Below are positions 1-10,665 of a stretch of DNA of 64,000 bases, in pieces; the first letter of the stretch is position 1; the number at the start of each line of letters is the position of its first letter. The notes below the pieces were generated by a model. That model did no database searches. It was not told the origin of the DNA and worked only from the letters and a program-made list of their open reading frames with translations. Both the position numbers and the translations under genes were made by a program. This DNA is from Desmodesmus armatus (Eukaryota > Chlorophyta > Chlorophyceae > Sphaeropleales > Scenedesmaceae): the NCBI GenBank assembly GCA_007449985.2, contig VIIQ02000589.1:372001-436000 (forward strand), given 5' to 3'.

Positions 1-155
1 GTCCACAATAATTTGAGGTATTACAAAACGTTACAAGCCCGTCTATCGGGTAAGACGTTGTCCTCTTGCGTCCATTGCTTGACCAAAACCCACCCGACCT
101 GAACACGAGGTGCGTCATTCACCTGCCTTCCTGCGCTGCTGTCTGATTATGCAGG

Positions 156-1935
156 ATGGAGAACAGGCGTCAAACAGCATCCCTGCTGCTGCAGCTGCCG
201 GACTCTTGCCTGCTGGCAGTGCTGTGCTGCTGTGCTGACGACCCTCGCACCCTGTCCAGTCCTGCACAGGCCCACAGCAAGCTGCAGCAGGCGGCTGTGC
301 TGGCAGCCAGAAGCATCAGGGCTGTTGTGTCTCAGCAGCAGCGGGTTAGCAGCATCCTGCAATATTTCAACCACCATGGCCCGCATGTAAGCAGCATCTG
401 CCTCAGCAAGGGCCCAAAGGGCACAGTCAGCCTTCATCAGCTGCCTCATGACAAGCTGCAAGGGCTGTCTAGCCTCAGTATCAGCGATTTGGCCTTGCAG
501 CTGCGGCCGGGAAGATCGTTTCGGGGTGTACTGGGGGCCGGGGCGCCGCTCAAGCAGCTGCGACTTCACCGTTGCACGCTGCTTGACAAAGAAAAAGGGA
601 AGGCACTGGTCGCCGCACTGTCAGCACTGCCAGAGCTGCAGCACCTCAGCTTTGCCATGCCAACGCGCAATCAGTTGCGCTTTCCAAGCCACGTCCTGCA
701 AGTGCATCAGCAGCTGACATATCTTGAGGTGACAGATGTCAAGTTGAACGACCCTGATGGCCTGCGGCACCTGCAGGGGCTAACACGCCTGCAGGAGCTG
801 CGGCTGCAATGCATCTTTAATGCAAACACTCTCCAAGCTAGCATGCTGTCAGGCATGCAGCATTTGAGTGTCCTCAAGCTGCACAGCCCCATCAGCTTTG
901 ACCTAGGCATCTTGGCCGGCAAGCTTTGCCTACAGCACCTCCAGTTTGTGAGCTGCTGGTTGTCTAGTGGCCCAACAGCAGGAGTGAGTGAGCTGCTGTC
1001 CCACCTGCACAGTCTGCAGCAGCTCACCCACCTCCAGCTGACGCAAAGCTTGCTCAGCCACGGCTCAGACCCTCCTGCAGCAGGCTACTCAGCGCTGACA
1101 GCAAGCAGCAAGCTGCAGCACCTCGACATCAGCGGCTGCACGCTGCCAGCTGGTGTGTGGCGGCACATGTTCCCTGCTGGCAGGCAGCTTCCACACCTGC
1201 GGACACTGGTTATCGACAGTGTCTGCCACTGCCAACCCCATGCAGCGACAGCCCCCGATGTCAGCCTCTTTGTCAGCTGCTGCCCTGGGCTGCAATCGCT
1301 CAGCCTGCAGTGGTTGCAGTACAGCCGCGAGCTGCTGGCCCCATTGACGGGGCTGAGCAGCTTGACAGAGCTGTACCTGTGCCCGGAGGTTGGATACTCA
1401 GAGGGGTTTGAAGTGGTGCGGCAGCTGACAGGGCTGAGACGGCTGCACCTGATTGATCACACAGAAAGAGGGGGCCTGTTGCCGCTGACTCAGCTGAAGC
1501 GCCTCACAGAACTGACCTACTGGTGTTGTATCGTAGACGACTATGGTCGTGGCGTGACCTTCGTTCAGGTGAGTGATTTTGCACATGTATATGTGGCTCC
1601 ACACATCGGCCATTGCCTAGGCAAGGCTTCACAAAGCTCTGCACAGAAGGGCGGCAGCCTGAGGCTGGCCGTGCATGCAGATGGGGGCGCTAGTGCCAGC
1701 TGCTTGGACTACCCATGTAAAGTTTGGGCGAGCATGCAGGTTGTCCGTGTGCCGTGGTTACAGACATGGAACCTGATCATGAAATATTTGAGTGTATGTA
1801 TTATTTGATGTGTGCCGCTTTGCCTTGCAGGAGGCCCCTGGTGATGAGCCCGTGTGGCGCCAAGTATTACAGCATCTTCTCAACCACAGCGACCCTGCAG
1901 TGGCACAGCAGGCGGCCGCAGCCCTTGCAGAGTGA
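156..1935 (+). CDS. F-box-like / leucine-rich-repeat protein
   Basis: Two exons: 156-1568 and 1831-1935, joined in phase 0 (CAG|GTGAGT donor, CCTTGCAG acceptor), about 505 residues. Residues 10-55 resemble an F-box (LPDSCLLAVL then DDPR and a Ser/Ala-rich helix), and roughly residues 85-450 are irregular leucine-rich repeats of the LxxLxLxxC type (e.g. LQHLDISGCTL, LTELYLCPEV). F-box/LRR proteins usually act as substrate receptors of SCF ubiquitin ligases; that role is inferred. The ATG at 156 is the first in frame. The second exon gives a short Ala/Gln-rich helical tail ending at TGA 1933-1935. One frame over, the same exon stays open to another good donor at about 1967, so the stop could be an indel artefact and the gene could continue into the coding-like exons near 2290-3081. 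No signal peptide seen. Sure of the LRR, less of the F-box and of the 3' end. Confidence 0.7.
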
Positions 1936-2289
1936 TGGCGTCACACATTCTGCAGTGATTGTGACAGTGAGTGGGTGGGTGCATAGGCCTGGGCTGTTCC
2001 TTGGCTTGCCAGTAGCCACTAGTTCCTGTAGGAGGGGGGGGGTGGCTGTCATGTTGTCGGGAGAAAACAGGGGGGTGGAAGCTACTGCTTCTACTGCTGT
2101 ACAGTGAAGGTAGCAGTGTGTTTGCCGCAGCCCACTTGTGCTGGGCCCGGTAGCAGCTGTGTGTCGCTTTCGTGGGGGATGGGGGGGATGGTGAGGAATT
2201 GGGTCTCAAGCGGGGCTGGACTGCCACCAGCAGGACAACAGCCCGTTCTGTGTGTATGTTTGTCAAATGCTGAGTGTTTGTTTCTCCAG

Positions 2290-3081
2290 CAGCTGAGCCA
2301 ACAGCAGCTGCATCATGAAGCCATTGGCGTACAGCACGTGTCTGACAATGGGATCGTCCTGACAGTAAGGACAGTGGCCTAGCAGGACACACCGCTGACC
2401 CAATTGCAACGTCATCGTCCACAACATGCCTCGCAGAGTAGCAGCTCTTGCTGCAGACAAAGTGTCACCTGCCTTCACGCGTGCATGCGCTGGTTGTTGC
2501 CGTGTTGCACTGTGCAGGTGCCGACTGCACGCCCTAGGATGGCTCATGCCAGCCCCACACCAGCACCGTGTGGCCACAGTGCTGGCAGTCAATTATGGCA
2601 GCAGCCTTAGCAGCAGCAGCTTGCGATGAGGGTAGCCTGCTGGTGTGCTGGGTCCCGCAGCGGCAACCAAGTGTACTCATATACCATTTATGATATCAGT
2701 ACCCCTGGCGGCAACTTGACCAGCAGCTGGAGAGACCGGGAGCAGGAGTGGGCGTTCTGGCGGGGCGGCGCTGTAGCCTTGGGGCAGCAGCTGTACAGCT
2801 GCAGGTGGGGACAGTAGGGCTGCTGGTAGGCAGTCAGGGCGCAACAAAAGGAGCAGAATTGGGTATCATCATGTCGTGAAGGTGCATGTGTTTGTGGGAT
2901 TGTGAGCAAACATGGCGGCTGCGTGTCTTCAGCAATGCTAGGCTAGCAGCAATCTCTGTGTTTTCGGCACCTTAATTTTCTCTGTTGCTGCCTGCAGCTC
3001 TTGCTGGTGCTCGTGTACATCCTGATCTCCACTTGGCTGATTGCCACTGCCGTGCAGTCTAAGCCTGCGCTGTCGTGCTAA
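2290..3081 (+). pseudogene. unresolved coding-like exon cluster (possible 3' part of the LRR gene or a decayed gene)
   Basis: Three segments look like exons but cannot be joined in one frame. 2290-2364 is flanked by TTTCTCCAG and GTAAGG and reads 25 open codons in phase 0. 2661-2804 is preceded by GGTCCCGCAG and followed by GTGGGG; it encodes a Trp/Gly-rich stretch containing GGNLTSSWRDREQEWAF. About 2999-3081 follows CTGCCTGCAG and reads a strongly hydrophobic helix (LLVLVYILISTWLIATAV) and then a stop. The stretch 2590-2660 is open in a different frame from 2661-2804, as if a base were gained or lost at the boundary. Either this is the broken 3' end of the upstream LRR gene, which would then end in a membrane anchor, or a small decayed gene. 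I do not recognise the family. Confidence 0.35.
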
Positions 3082-5136
3082 GCTACCACATACAAAGGCA
3101 GCCTCTGTTGCCGCAGCATCTGAGACATGCTGCCATATAACTCAATGCCGTGTTGCTTGTGTGCTGCTGCTGGTGTGTGTATTGCAGGGGGGCTTGCCCA
3201 GTCAGCAGCTGGTTGTGCAGTCTGGTCAGGATGTGTTTGAGAGGCTCATGAAGTGGTGATTTCAAGGAAATGGAGTGGTGACCACTTACTGCACATTTCA
3301 GGAATCCAGTGACCCTTGAATGCAGTCTGTTGCAGCCACTGTTTGAGGCCCCACAGCCAAGAATAGGCTTTACACAACTTTCCTCCATGACAGAGTCGGG
3401 AGACATTTTCGTGTTTCCCCTTCAAAATAGTTACCGTACAACTGCCATACACTTGACAATGCTGCAAGTCAGGCTGGGTTCTGAGGTGGTGGCAGCAATG
3501 TTTACTTGTTGGATGGTGTTGCTGTTGCTCATGGCTCCAGGCTGGGTGTGAAAGGTTGTAGAAAATTACAAGTGTGATGCGGGTGGGTGTTGCGATTTCA
3601 AAATTTCACCAGCATTCTCCGAATTGGACCCACTGCAGCTGGGGCTTTGAATCCGATTGTCTCCACCCCCTGACCTACTCTAAGCTGGGCAGGGCAACAG
3701 TAGCGGTGGTCTGTAGTGTCATTCCCGAACACAAAGATTTCAAAGCCCAACGATGAGAAGTTTGAGTGACACTGATGTAGACACCGCAGTGGTGGTCATG
3801 GGTCAGCCGCCTGTTTAGTGGCTGGCAGTAGCAGCAGCAGCAGTGGTACTGCCAGTAGCAGCAGTTCAGGCCTGGGTGCTGATTCTGGCGAGGTGCCACG
3901 CAGTGGCGACGGTGTCACGGCAGGAGTGAGCAGCCGTGTGACTGCTGTCCCTAATGAGTGGAATTGAATACATCTATGCAGCCATGTAAACCATGAAACA
4001 GTAAGAGTAATTCAGTAGGGGCATCTTAATAATGTAAATGTGTACGAAAGGGCCCAGGTGGTGCTGAGCTCAGGCTCTGTACATCACTTCAGCCCCTGCA
4101 TCCACCGTCACACGTGGTTTGATGCGTGGTGCACCCACACAAGATCAACAAACAGCAGGCCATGTACTGACCTGGCCTAGAAGCATCTTCCGTAAAGCTT
4201 GCTGCATGTGCGCCATGTGCGGCATGCCGCCACATTGAACAGTGGTGGCAGCAACTATGTAGCACCAGTGGTCGCACCTTGCAGTTCAGACTGCCACTGT
4301 CAATGTGACAAGCCTTCAGGCCAAGGCCTATGACGTACTCAGAGATAGCAGCCAAACACAACGTACTAGCAGCCAAAGTCACACAAGGTATCAAACAAAC
4401 AGACGCAATCTTCACATGTCACACATCCCTTACTCTGGCTGTCCCACGCAGCTGCAAGAGACTCTCTGTTGAAAACCGCTGCTGCCAACTCTGCACAGCT
4501 ATCACTGCTACCCACTGGGTGGCAGCCGTGCAATGCACCTGCTCAAACCCTCAGTTTCTTAACCCTCAGGCAGGCCTCACTCCACACACGCCTCCACACA
4601 CTTTCAAGTGATGCACATTGCAGCAACAACGCTCAAGGCTCCCATGCTTCAAAGCTGTCTTCTCCACAAAGTCCCATAGGCACTGTGTGCAGTCACTGCA
4701 CCATGTTGGTGACTGCCAGTCACCAGGCAGAAAATACTGACGTCAACCGATGCAAGTAGAGGGAAGGGATCGCTGTGTAGCCCTGCAGACACTGCATGCT
4801 GCCGACCACAACCAACAAGCCTGTCAGACTACCTCGCCCTACTCGAATCAGCATGCATACCGCATGCACGACCACACGCACAACCCCATGCACAACCGCT
4901 GCCACCTTGACGCATACTAGGTAGGGTCGTACCCTCTGATGCGGTCTATGACACTGATGCCCCACAAGCCTCGTTGCCTCCCTGCGCGTGTGTTCAGGCG
5001 CGGCTTGAACCATGTAGCAGCAACAGTAACAGTATGAACACCCTTGCGATTGTCAACACCCTGGCTGTGCCCCACGCAGCGAGCCAGCAGCCAGGCCAGC
5101 CCCATCAGCTCGCCATGCTGATCACCGAGTAGCCAC
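3082..5136. other. intergenic region, no gene seen
   Basis: About 2 kb between the unresolved exon cluster and the 3' end of the metallophosphoesterase gene. I see only short open frames without splice-site context. TGTAA at about 3983 and 4033 could be poly(A) signals for a plus-strand transcript. No mobile element ends or RNA genes recognised. Confidence 0.4.
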
Positions 5137-5428
5137 TTACTGCCTATCGCTGCCGCCTACCAACACCGCAGGTGCTGCCGCTGCTGCTGCCGCCGCCTCT
5201 GCTGCCGCCTGCTGTGCTGCCTCAGCCTCGGCCTGCTTCCTCAGCCGCCACTTGTTGTGCTGGAACACCCTGCACAAACAGCAGAACAAACAACATCAAC
5301 GCCCAAATCAACACGACAGCATACCCTCCCAACTAGGAAAACTAGGCTGCTTCGATCGAAAGTCTGAAAGACACGCGGCTCACTTCAAAACAGACAGCTG
5401 TCCCCTCTCTACCCCCCCCCCACACACA

Positions 5429-5460
<32 letters not shown>

Positions 5461-6415
5461 TCCATGAGCCAGATCCTGCCCCCACCCACCCACCCACCCA
5501 CCCACCCACTTTCCACCCACACCTGTAGAAGCTGCCTGCTTCATTGCGCTCAAGGCGTGTGGTCTCCCCCGTTGTCGGGTCTGTGAGCAGCACCGCCACT
5601 GCATCAGATCCGTCCTCAGCTGCAGGGGGCCCACCATCAGCAGACACCAGGGACACACGACGACCTAACAGCACCATCGGCAGCAACACCACCAACGACT
5701 GTCAGCAGCATTGGTGATAGCAGTGGTGGTATGCGCTTGTCAGGTGGCGACTTCATCACTTCAGCCGCTCACTGCATCCCTTCAGCCGCTCACTGCCCAG
5801 GTAGGCCACCATACTATGCACACCCCCGCCAGCGACTCGCACGCAGCAAGCAGCACTGGCGGTTGCACTGAAACTGGCACCGGCACCCCACAACTGGTGC
5901 AATGCCCCTTGGTGCTTGGCAGCGTGATGCTTCTTCAGCCTCTCCCCCCCCCCCCTCCCTTCTCACACACATGCCTCCCCCCCTCCCTCCCTTCCCCCCG
6001 AGAAAGGGGGGGGGGCTCCCGCTCACCTTCCAGGAAGGCCACCAGACCCAGTGGTGCCCTCATCTGCATGTCATACTCCACCAGCAGCCCATCCTGCACC
6101 GCCAGCAGCACATTCGACCCAGCAGCCAACCACTGCACACCACCAACACTGCCATTACCACCATTACCACCATTACCACCAGCAGCAGCAGCAGCAGCAC
6201 CACCCTCCTTCAAGCTGCAGTCCAGCTGACTGCACAGCCAGCCGGCATGTGGGTCAGCAATGAGGTCGTGGCCTGGGATTATGGGTGCCGGGGGTTCACT
6301 GCTGGCCCATGGGTGGGCCAGGTCAAGGCGCAGGGTGCCGCTGTTGTTGTGGTCAACGGTGAAGAGCTGGTAGCCGGCTTGGTCAAACTTGAGCAGACGG
6401 GACTGCCTGTTGGGA

Positions 6416-6466
<51 letters not shown>

Positions 6467-6950
6467 GGAGTAAGGTGTGTTCAGGTAAATGGAACAAAGA
6501 GAGGCTGTCTGGGTGCCAGCCATTGTAGTCAACATGACAATGCAAAATGCATTTACCTCACAACACCTTACTACTACTCAGGTGTTGATGACCTTTCTGA
6601 ACCGGACTCTGTCGGTTGGGCGTGTATCATCATCCAGCAAGAAAGGCCACATCGCGCTTGTAGGTCGGGCCTGGGTGCAACAGCCTATGTCATGCAGAAA
6701 CGACTACCTGGCCCAACCCGGATATTCAAGCAGGGCCCTGCTTCCCCATGCACTACCTGGTCCGCTCCGTCAACCCCGGCAAGATTGAGTACGATTGTTA
6801 CTGGACGCCCCCACGCGCTGATACCCAACTTTGGAATGTCACATCCTTGGATGGTTGCATTGGCTGGATGCACTCCATGTGTCTACACACACACACACAC
6901 ACACACACAGAGACACACGAGGGGCGCCGTAGTACCGCAAGCCTGCCCAG

Positions 6951-6984
<34 letters not shown>

Positions 6985-9367
6985 TTCAAGGGTCACCGGG
7001 CACCGCAACCCCCATGCACTACTTGGTCCGCTGCATCAGCTGCATCTTTATTTGCCGACCGAGTAGTACATAGGGATGCAGTGCCCAGTGACCTTGGCAG
7101 GGGGGGGGGGTCAGTTCAGCACCCACCACATCCGGCCTCGCCCAGCTCCCTCGCCCACCCCACAAGCCGCACCGCCCCGCCCCCCACCTCAACGCACCCC
7201 TCCCCCAAACGGACCCCCCCCCCCAGCTACACCCATCTCACCCCCCCCCCCCAACGGACCCTCCCCCCCCCCCCCCCCCCCCCCAGCAACACCCATCTCT
7301 CACCCCCCCCCCCCAGCCGCACCCATCTCTCACCCCCCCCCCCGGGAAGGTGTGTGCCCTCCCCGCCGTACCTGTTTCCGTCCCTGTTGCACTCCCCAAT
7401 CACTCCCGTCTGCACGAATGCACAGCTGCCCACCACGCTGATGGAGTCTGCATAGTTTTGTGACAGGTGGAAGTGGCCGCTGAACCACAGCTTGATGTTG
7501 GGGTGCCGCTCAACCAACTGGATGAAGCGCTGCGGCCTGGAGGGGCAGAAACGGGGTGCATAGGAAAACAGGGCGATACTTTCAACGGTTTATACATAAT
7601 AATAAATACTTAAATACATCCTAAATACATCCTCAAGCCAAAATACATCCTGGCAGCCTGATGATTGCACAGGGAGCGACACATGTGCTGAGCCAATCAG
7701 CTTGGAGTGGCCTTCAACCAAGTGTACAAGAGCTGGGGCCTGGAGGGGCACAGCGGGATGCCCAAGGGAAAACAGGGCGATACATACCTGGCTGTGCACG
7801 GTTGCGGGTGTGCTGGTGGCCTGGGGTTTGTTCTCAATGCACACATTCCAATAGCCAGGTGGCCGTGCAAACAGTGCAGTATTCGATGCTTACTGTTGTT
7901 GTACAGCGAGCATGTGGTGCGCTGACACACGTCACAGTCACCTCCTTGCAAAGAAAGGTGTCCCACTAGGAAGGCAGGCCCCCTAGTACGCTAGCCCCTG
8001 ACCCTTCACACCTGGGCACCAGGGTGTGAAGGGGGGTGTGAGAGGGGGGGGGTGCCAAGCCCTTCTCACCCCTACCCTAATTCACATGGGTCAACATGCC
8101 CAAGGCACAGTATTCCATTGAGCCCCACCCACCTGTCGCTGTGGTTGAGCCAAGCGCAGCGGTTCTTGACGTGTACGTTCTGCACCACCTTTAGTCCGCT
8201 GCCCATTGGGGGTGCGTGAGTGAAGATGACAATGGGTCTGTCCCTGTTCTGCTGCAGCACCCCCTCAAACCACGACATCTGCTCGTCATCGATGTACACC
8301 TCATGCACACTGAGGCAGCAAACACACACACGCATGCATTCAGGGATCAGAGGGTGAGGGGTGTGTTTCTTGGGGAGGGGGGCACCTATTGTGTGTGATA
8401 GTGGTAATGGTGGTGATGGTGGTGTCAAAGGTGAGGTTACAATCTCCTGCAAACACACCGGGGCGTGTGAAGCGAGTCTGTGTGCACGCCTCATGCTTGG
8501 GCTGCTGCTGCTGCCCCCCCCCCTTGTCCCCACACCTGTGTGCCGTCAACCGCACAGTGCACAGCCCCACTGTCCCCTCCCAGCCACCACACTTCACACA
8601 GTCGTCCTCCGCGCACCCCTCAGCTGCAGCTGCTGTCCCCCCCCCCCCCATCCGCGGGATCCCCCCCCCCCCCGAGATGCCCCCCCCCCTCTATTTCCCC
8701 ACCTGTGTGCGTTGCTCCTGAACCGCACTGTTGACAGCCCCACTGCCAGCACTGGGCCCAGTGGTGCTGCCCAGTAGTGGTGCTGCTTGAAGGCCTCCTG
8801 CCAGGCAGCCAGGTTGACACTGTCCTCCTCAAACTCATCTCCCTCAAGGTCTACAGGGACACATGCACACACACCAGGGACATGCAACACGGAGACAGAT
8901 GGGTCAGGGTCTTACACACCGGAAACACATACACCACGGGCGCATATAGCTCAGTGTCTTGTACACCAGGGACACATGTAACAGGGACACAGATGGCTTA
9001 GTGTCTGTTACACCAGGCACACCTACAAGAGGATGATTTTGATAGTTTTGATAACTGTGAAGCTTCCCTGCTGCATTGTGATGTTGGCCCCGTTACTGGT
9101 GTGTGACTTCTTGGCATGTTGCTGAACCCTCTTTTATCACTGTTGCTGGTTCTACTACTGCAAATCCAGCCAGGGGTTAAGGTACGCCCTGTCGCCCAGT
9201 CAAAGAGCCAAGTGAGGCTCATACTGCATCTAACCTGGTTCAAAATCCGCCCCTCCTTGTCAATCCTCCCTCCCTGTCAAGGCTCACAACCACCCCTGTT
9301 GCTGTTGGCAGCAGGCGCGGCTGCTCCTGCACCAGCCTTTGTCAACCAGTGCTGCTGCTGCTGCTGC

Positions 9368-9422
<55 letters not shown>

Positions 9423-10315
9423 TGTTGCTGCCAGCTCCCGCCGACACCAGCTGCTGCTGCTGCTGCCAGACATGCTCACCATGGTTCCCTGTGATGAGGG
9501 CCACAGGCACCCCGAAGGTGGCCAGGTACTCTGACGCAACAGCAAAGCAGTCCCGGGAGCCTGGACACAAGAAAGGTAGGAAGAGCAGCAGCAGCAAGAT
9601 GCATTTACAGGCTTTGGCCCTCATTGAATATGCAGGCACCGTGCCCTGCCATAGCTGCTGGCCATGTGCAGGCTGTGCTGACATTCGGCATGTGTCTGCA
9701 ACTATTGCTAGTGACTGCTGGTGGGCTGTGAGCTGACACAGGCAGCCCGATTGTAGCGATAAACGTGCAGCTACATGCAGGCGTGACAGCCTCGATAGCA
9801 GGACTGTCTGCTTCCAATGCACTCCGCTGCACGTGTGTTGAGAACAGTGCAACTGCAACAAAATTTGGTATGGAGCAAGCTACAGCACCCACAAACCTGG
9901 TCTGTGCTTGTAGCCACCAAGATCGCCCAGCTGCACCACACGTGCTCTAGACAGGCCCTGGCTGCTGCTGCTGCTGCCCTGCTGTGTCATCGCTGCAACC
10001 AGCTGCTGCCTAGCTTCATGGAAGAGGTGCATCTGTGCTGGCTCTAGGTGCAGGTCCCCCAGCACTGACACGCTGTACAGCCCATCCTTAGAGCTGCAGG
10101 AAAATACAAACGAGCCATGTGGGTTGTGGGTATCAGTCGCAGGGGATTTTTTGACAGCTGCTGCCACGCGGACTGACACCCCACCTGCTGAAGTTGCTGG
10201 GCTGCTGCAGTGGATGGCTGACAGCTTGAGCTGAAACACTGACAGTGTTTGATCGTCCCACAATGTGTTTCATGTGGCCCCTGGGCGAGAATTGGACTGA
10301 GTGCTGGCCAAGCAT
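5137..10315 (-). CDS. calcineurin-like metallophosphoesterase
   Basis: Nine exons on the minus strand: 10185-10315, 10093-9897, 9560-9480, 8850-8703, 8309-8133, 7536-7372, 6406-6027, 5664-5523, 5269-5137; all phases agree, about 517 residues. The five metallophosphatase motifs are present: GDLHLE (about residue 56), GDLGG (about 99), GNHD (about 133-137, split by an intron), FTHAPP (about 215) and GHFH (265-268), so a binuclear-metal phosphoesterase is very likely; substrate unknown. The C-terminal third is a beta-rich extension (LFTVDHNNSG, LLAVQDGLLVEYD) with a Gly-Gly-Asn repeat encoded at 6139-6180, then an Ala-rich coiled tail. The start is the first ATG in the exon whose phase fits; the upstream open frame has no ATG, so the N-terminus is uncertain. 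The longest intron (6407-7371) is full of C runs, CA repeats and a CAG run. Head-to-head with the TraB gene, 350 bp apart. Confidence 0.85.
5434..5519. repeat. (CA)n and (CCCA)n tracts at an intron donor
   Basis: CA dinucleotides at 5434-5460 and CCCA units at about 5481-5519, inside intron 5270-5522 of the metallophosphoesterase. Read on the gene's strand, TGGG units begin a few bases after the GT donor at 5522. Confidence 0.85.
6418..6465. repeat. (GCA)16 trinucleotide run
   Basis: Sixteen uninterrupted GCA units. On the minus strand this is a CTG run ending about 10 bases before the 3' splice site at 6406/6407, so it is intronic and takes the place of a pyrimidine tract. Long poly-Ala and poly-Gln frames across it are artefacts of the repeat. 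Confidence 0.9.
6885..7345. repeat. CA repeat, C34 homopolymer and C-rich minisatellite
   Basis: Within intron 6407-7371 of the metallophosphoesterase: CA repeat at about 6885-6909, an uninterrupted C run of 34 at 6951-6984, then at about 7199-7344 several copies of a unit of about 30 bp made of CACCCATCTCTCAC followed by a C run and AGC or CAACGGACC. A short segment (CCCCATGCACTAC and about ten more bases) near 6746 recurs with one mismatch near 7010. Confidence 0.8.
7735..7782 (-). repeat. decayed copy of exon 7372-7536 acceptor region
   Basis: Matches 7532-7577, which spans the true 3' splice site, at about 205 bp distance. Both copies carry GCCTGGAGGGGCA, then 10-15 diverged bases, then GGAAAACAGGGCGATA. 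The adjacent exon-like part (7700-7735) still resembles the exon start but has lost a base. It lies in intron 7537-8132. Confidence 0.6.
9351..9418. repeat. (CTG)n run in a metallophosphoesterase intron
   Basis: About 22 CTG units interrupted once by a T insertion at about 9368. It lies in intron 8851-9479, about 60 bases after the donor of the GNHD exon; it is not coding in the spliced frame. Confidence 0.85.
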
Positions 10316-10665
10316 CTGCAAATCGCCCACAAAGAGGGGTAGGGTGGCAGAGGCAAGGCAGAAGGCAGTCTGATCAGGGTTCAGACATCCGAATTGGGCA
10401 CGCACGTCCAAGGTTGTCGTTTGTCACCTGCAGGCAGGTAGTAACCGTTAGTAACCGAACGGTTGAATACCCGTAGAAGGTCGCCAGGGGCGCTATGTCA
10501 GGCGCACTTGGACGGCTACATTGACTGTCTGAAACCCCGATTGCCCCGCTACTGTCTCAACACACCAGCACAGCACAACTGTAGATCTGGGCGCAACCAA
10601 CACTCAATTTGGCAGTGCAAGTTGTATAGCTAGCCTGAAGCTTCTACTGTCACCATAACAATACC
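10316..10665. promoter_or_regulatory. divergent intergenic region (metallophosphoesterase / TraB)
   Basis: About 350 bp separating two head-to-head start codons, so it must hold both promoters and 5' UTRs. I see no clear TATA box or repeated motif. Confidence 0.45.

Noticed and set aside
5342..5695. Val-Cys/Gly-rich protein across the CA and CCCA repeats
   Set aside because: Translation of intronic repeats; the real exon is only 5523-5664.
5902..6545. Long open frames on both strands across the GCA run at 6418-6465
   Set aside because: They are open because of the trinucleotide repeat; the spliced metallophosphoesterase frame uses only 6027-6406 and the run is intronic.
9277..9861. Minus-strand 194-codon frame with poly-Gln/Ser
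   Set aside because: Only 9480-9560 is a real exon (it supplies GNH of the GNHD motif); the rest is intron with the CTG run.
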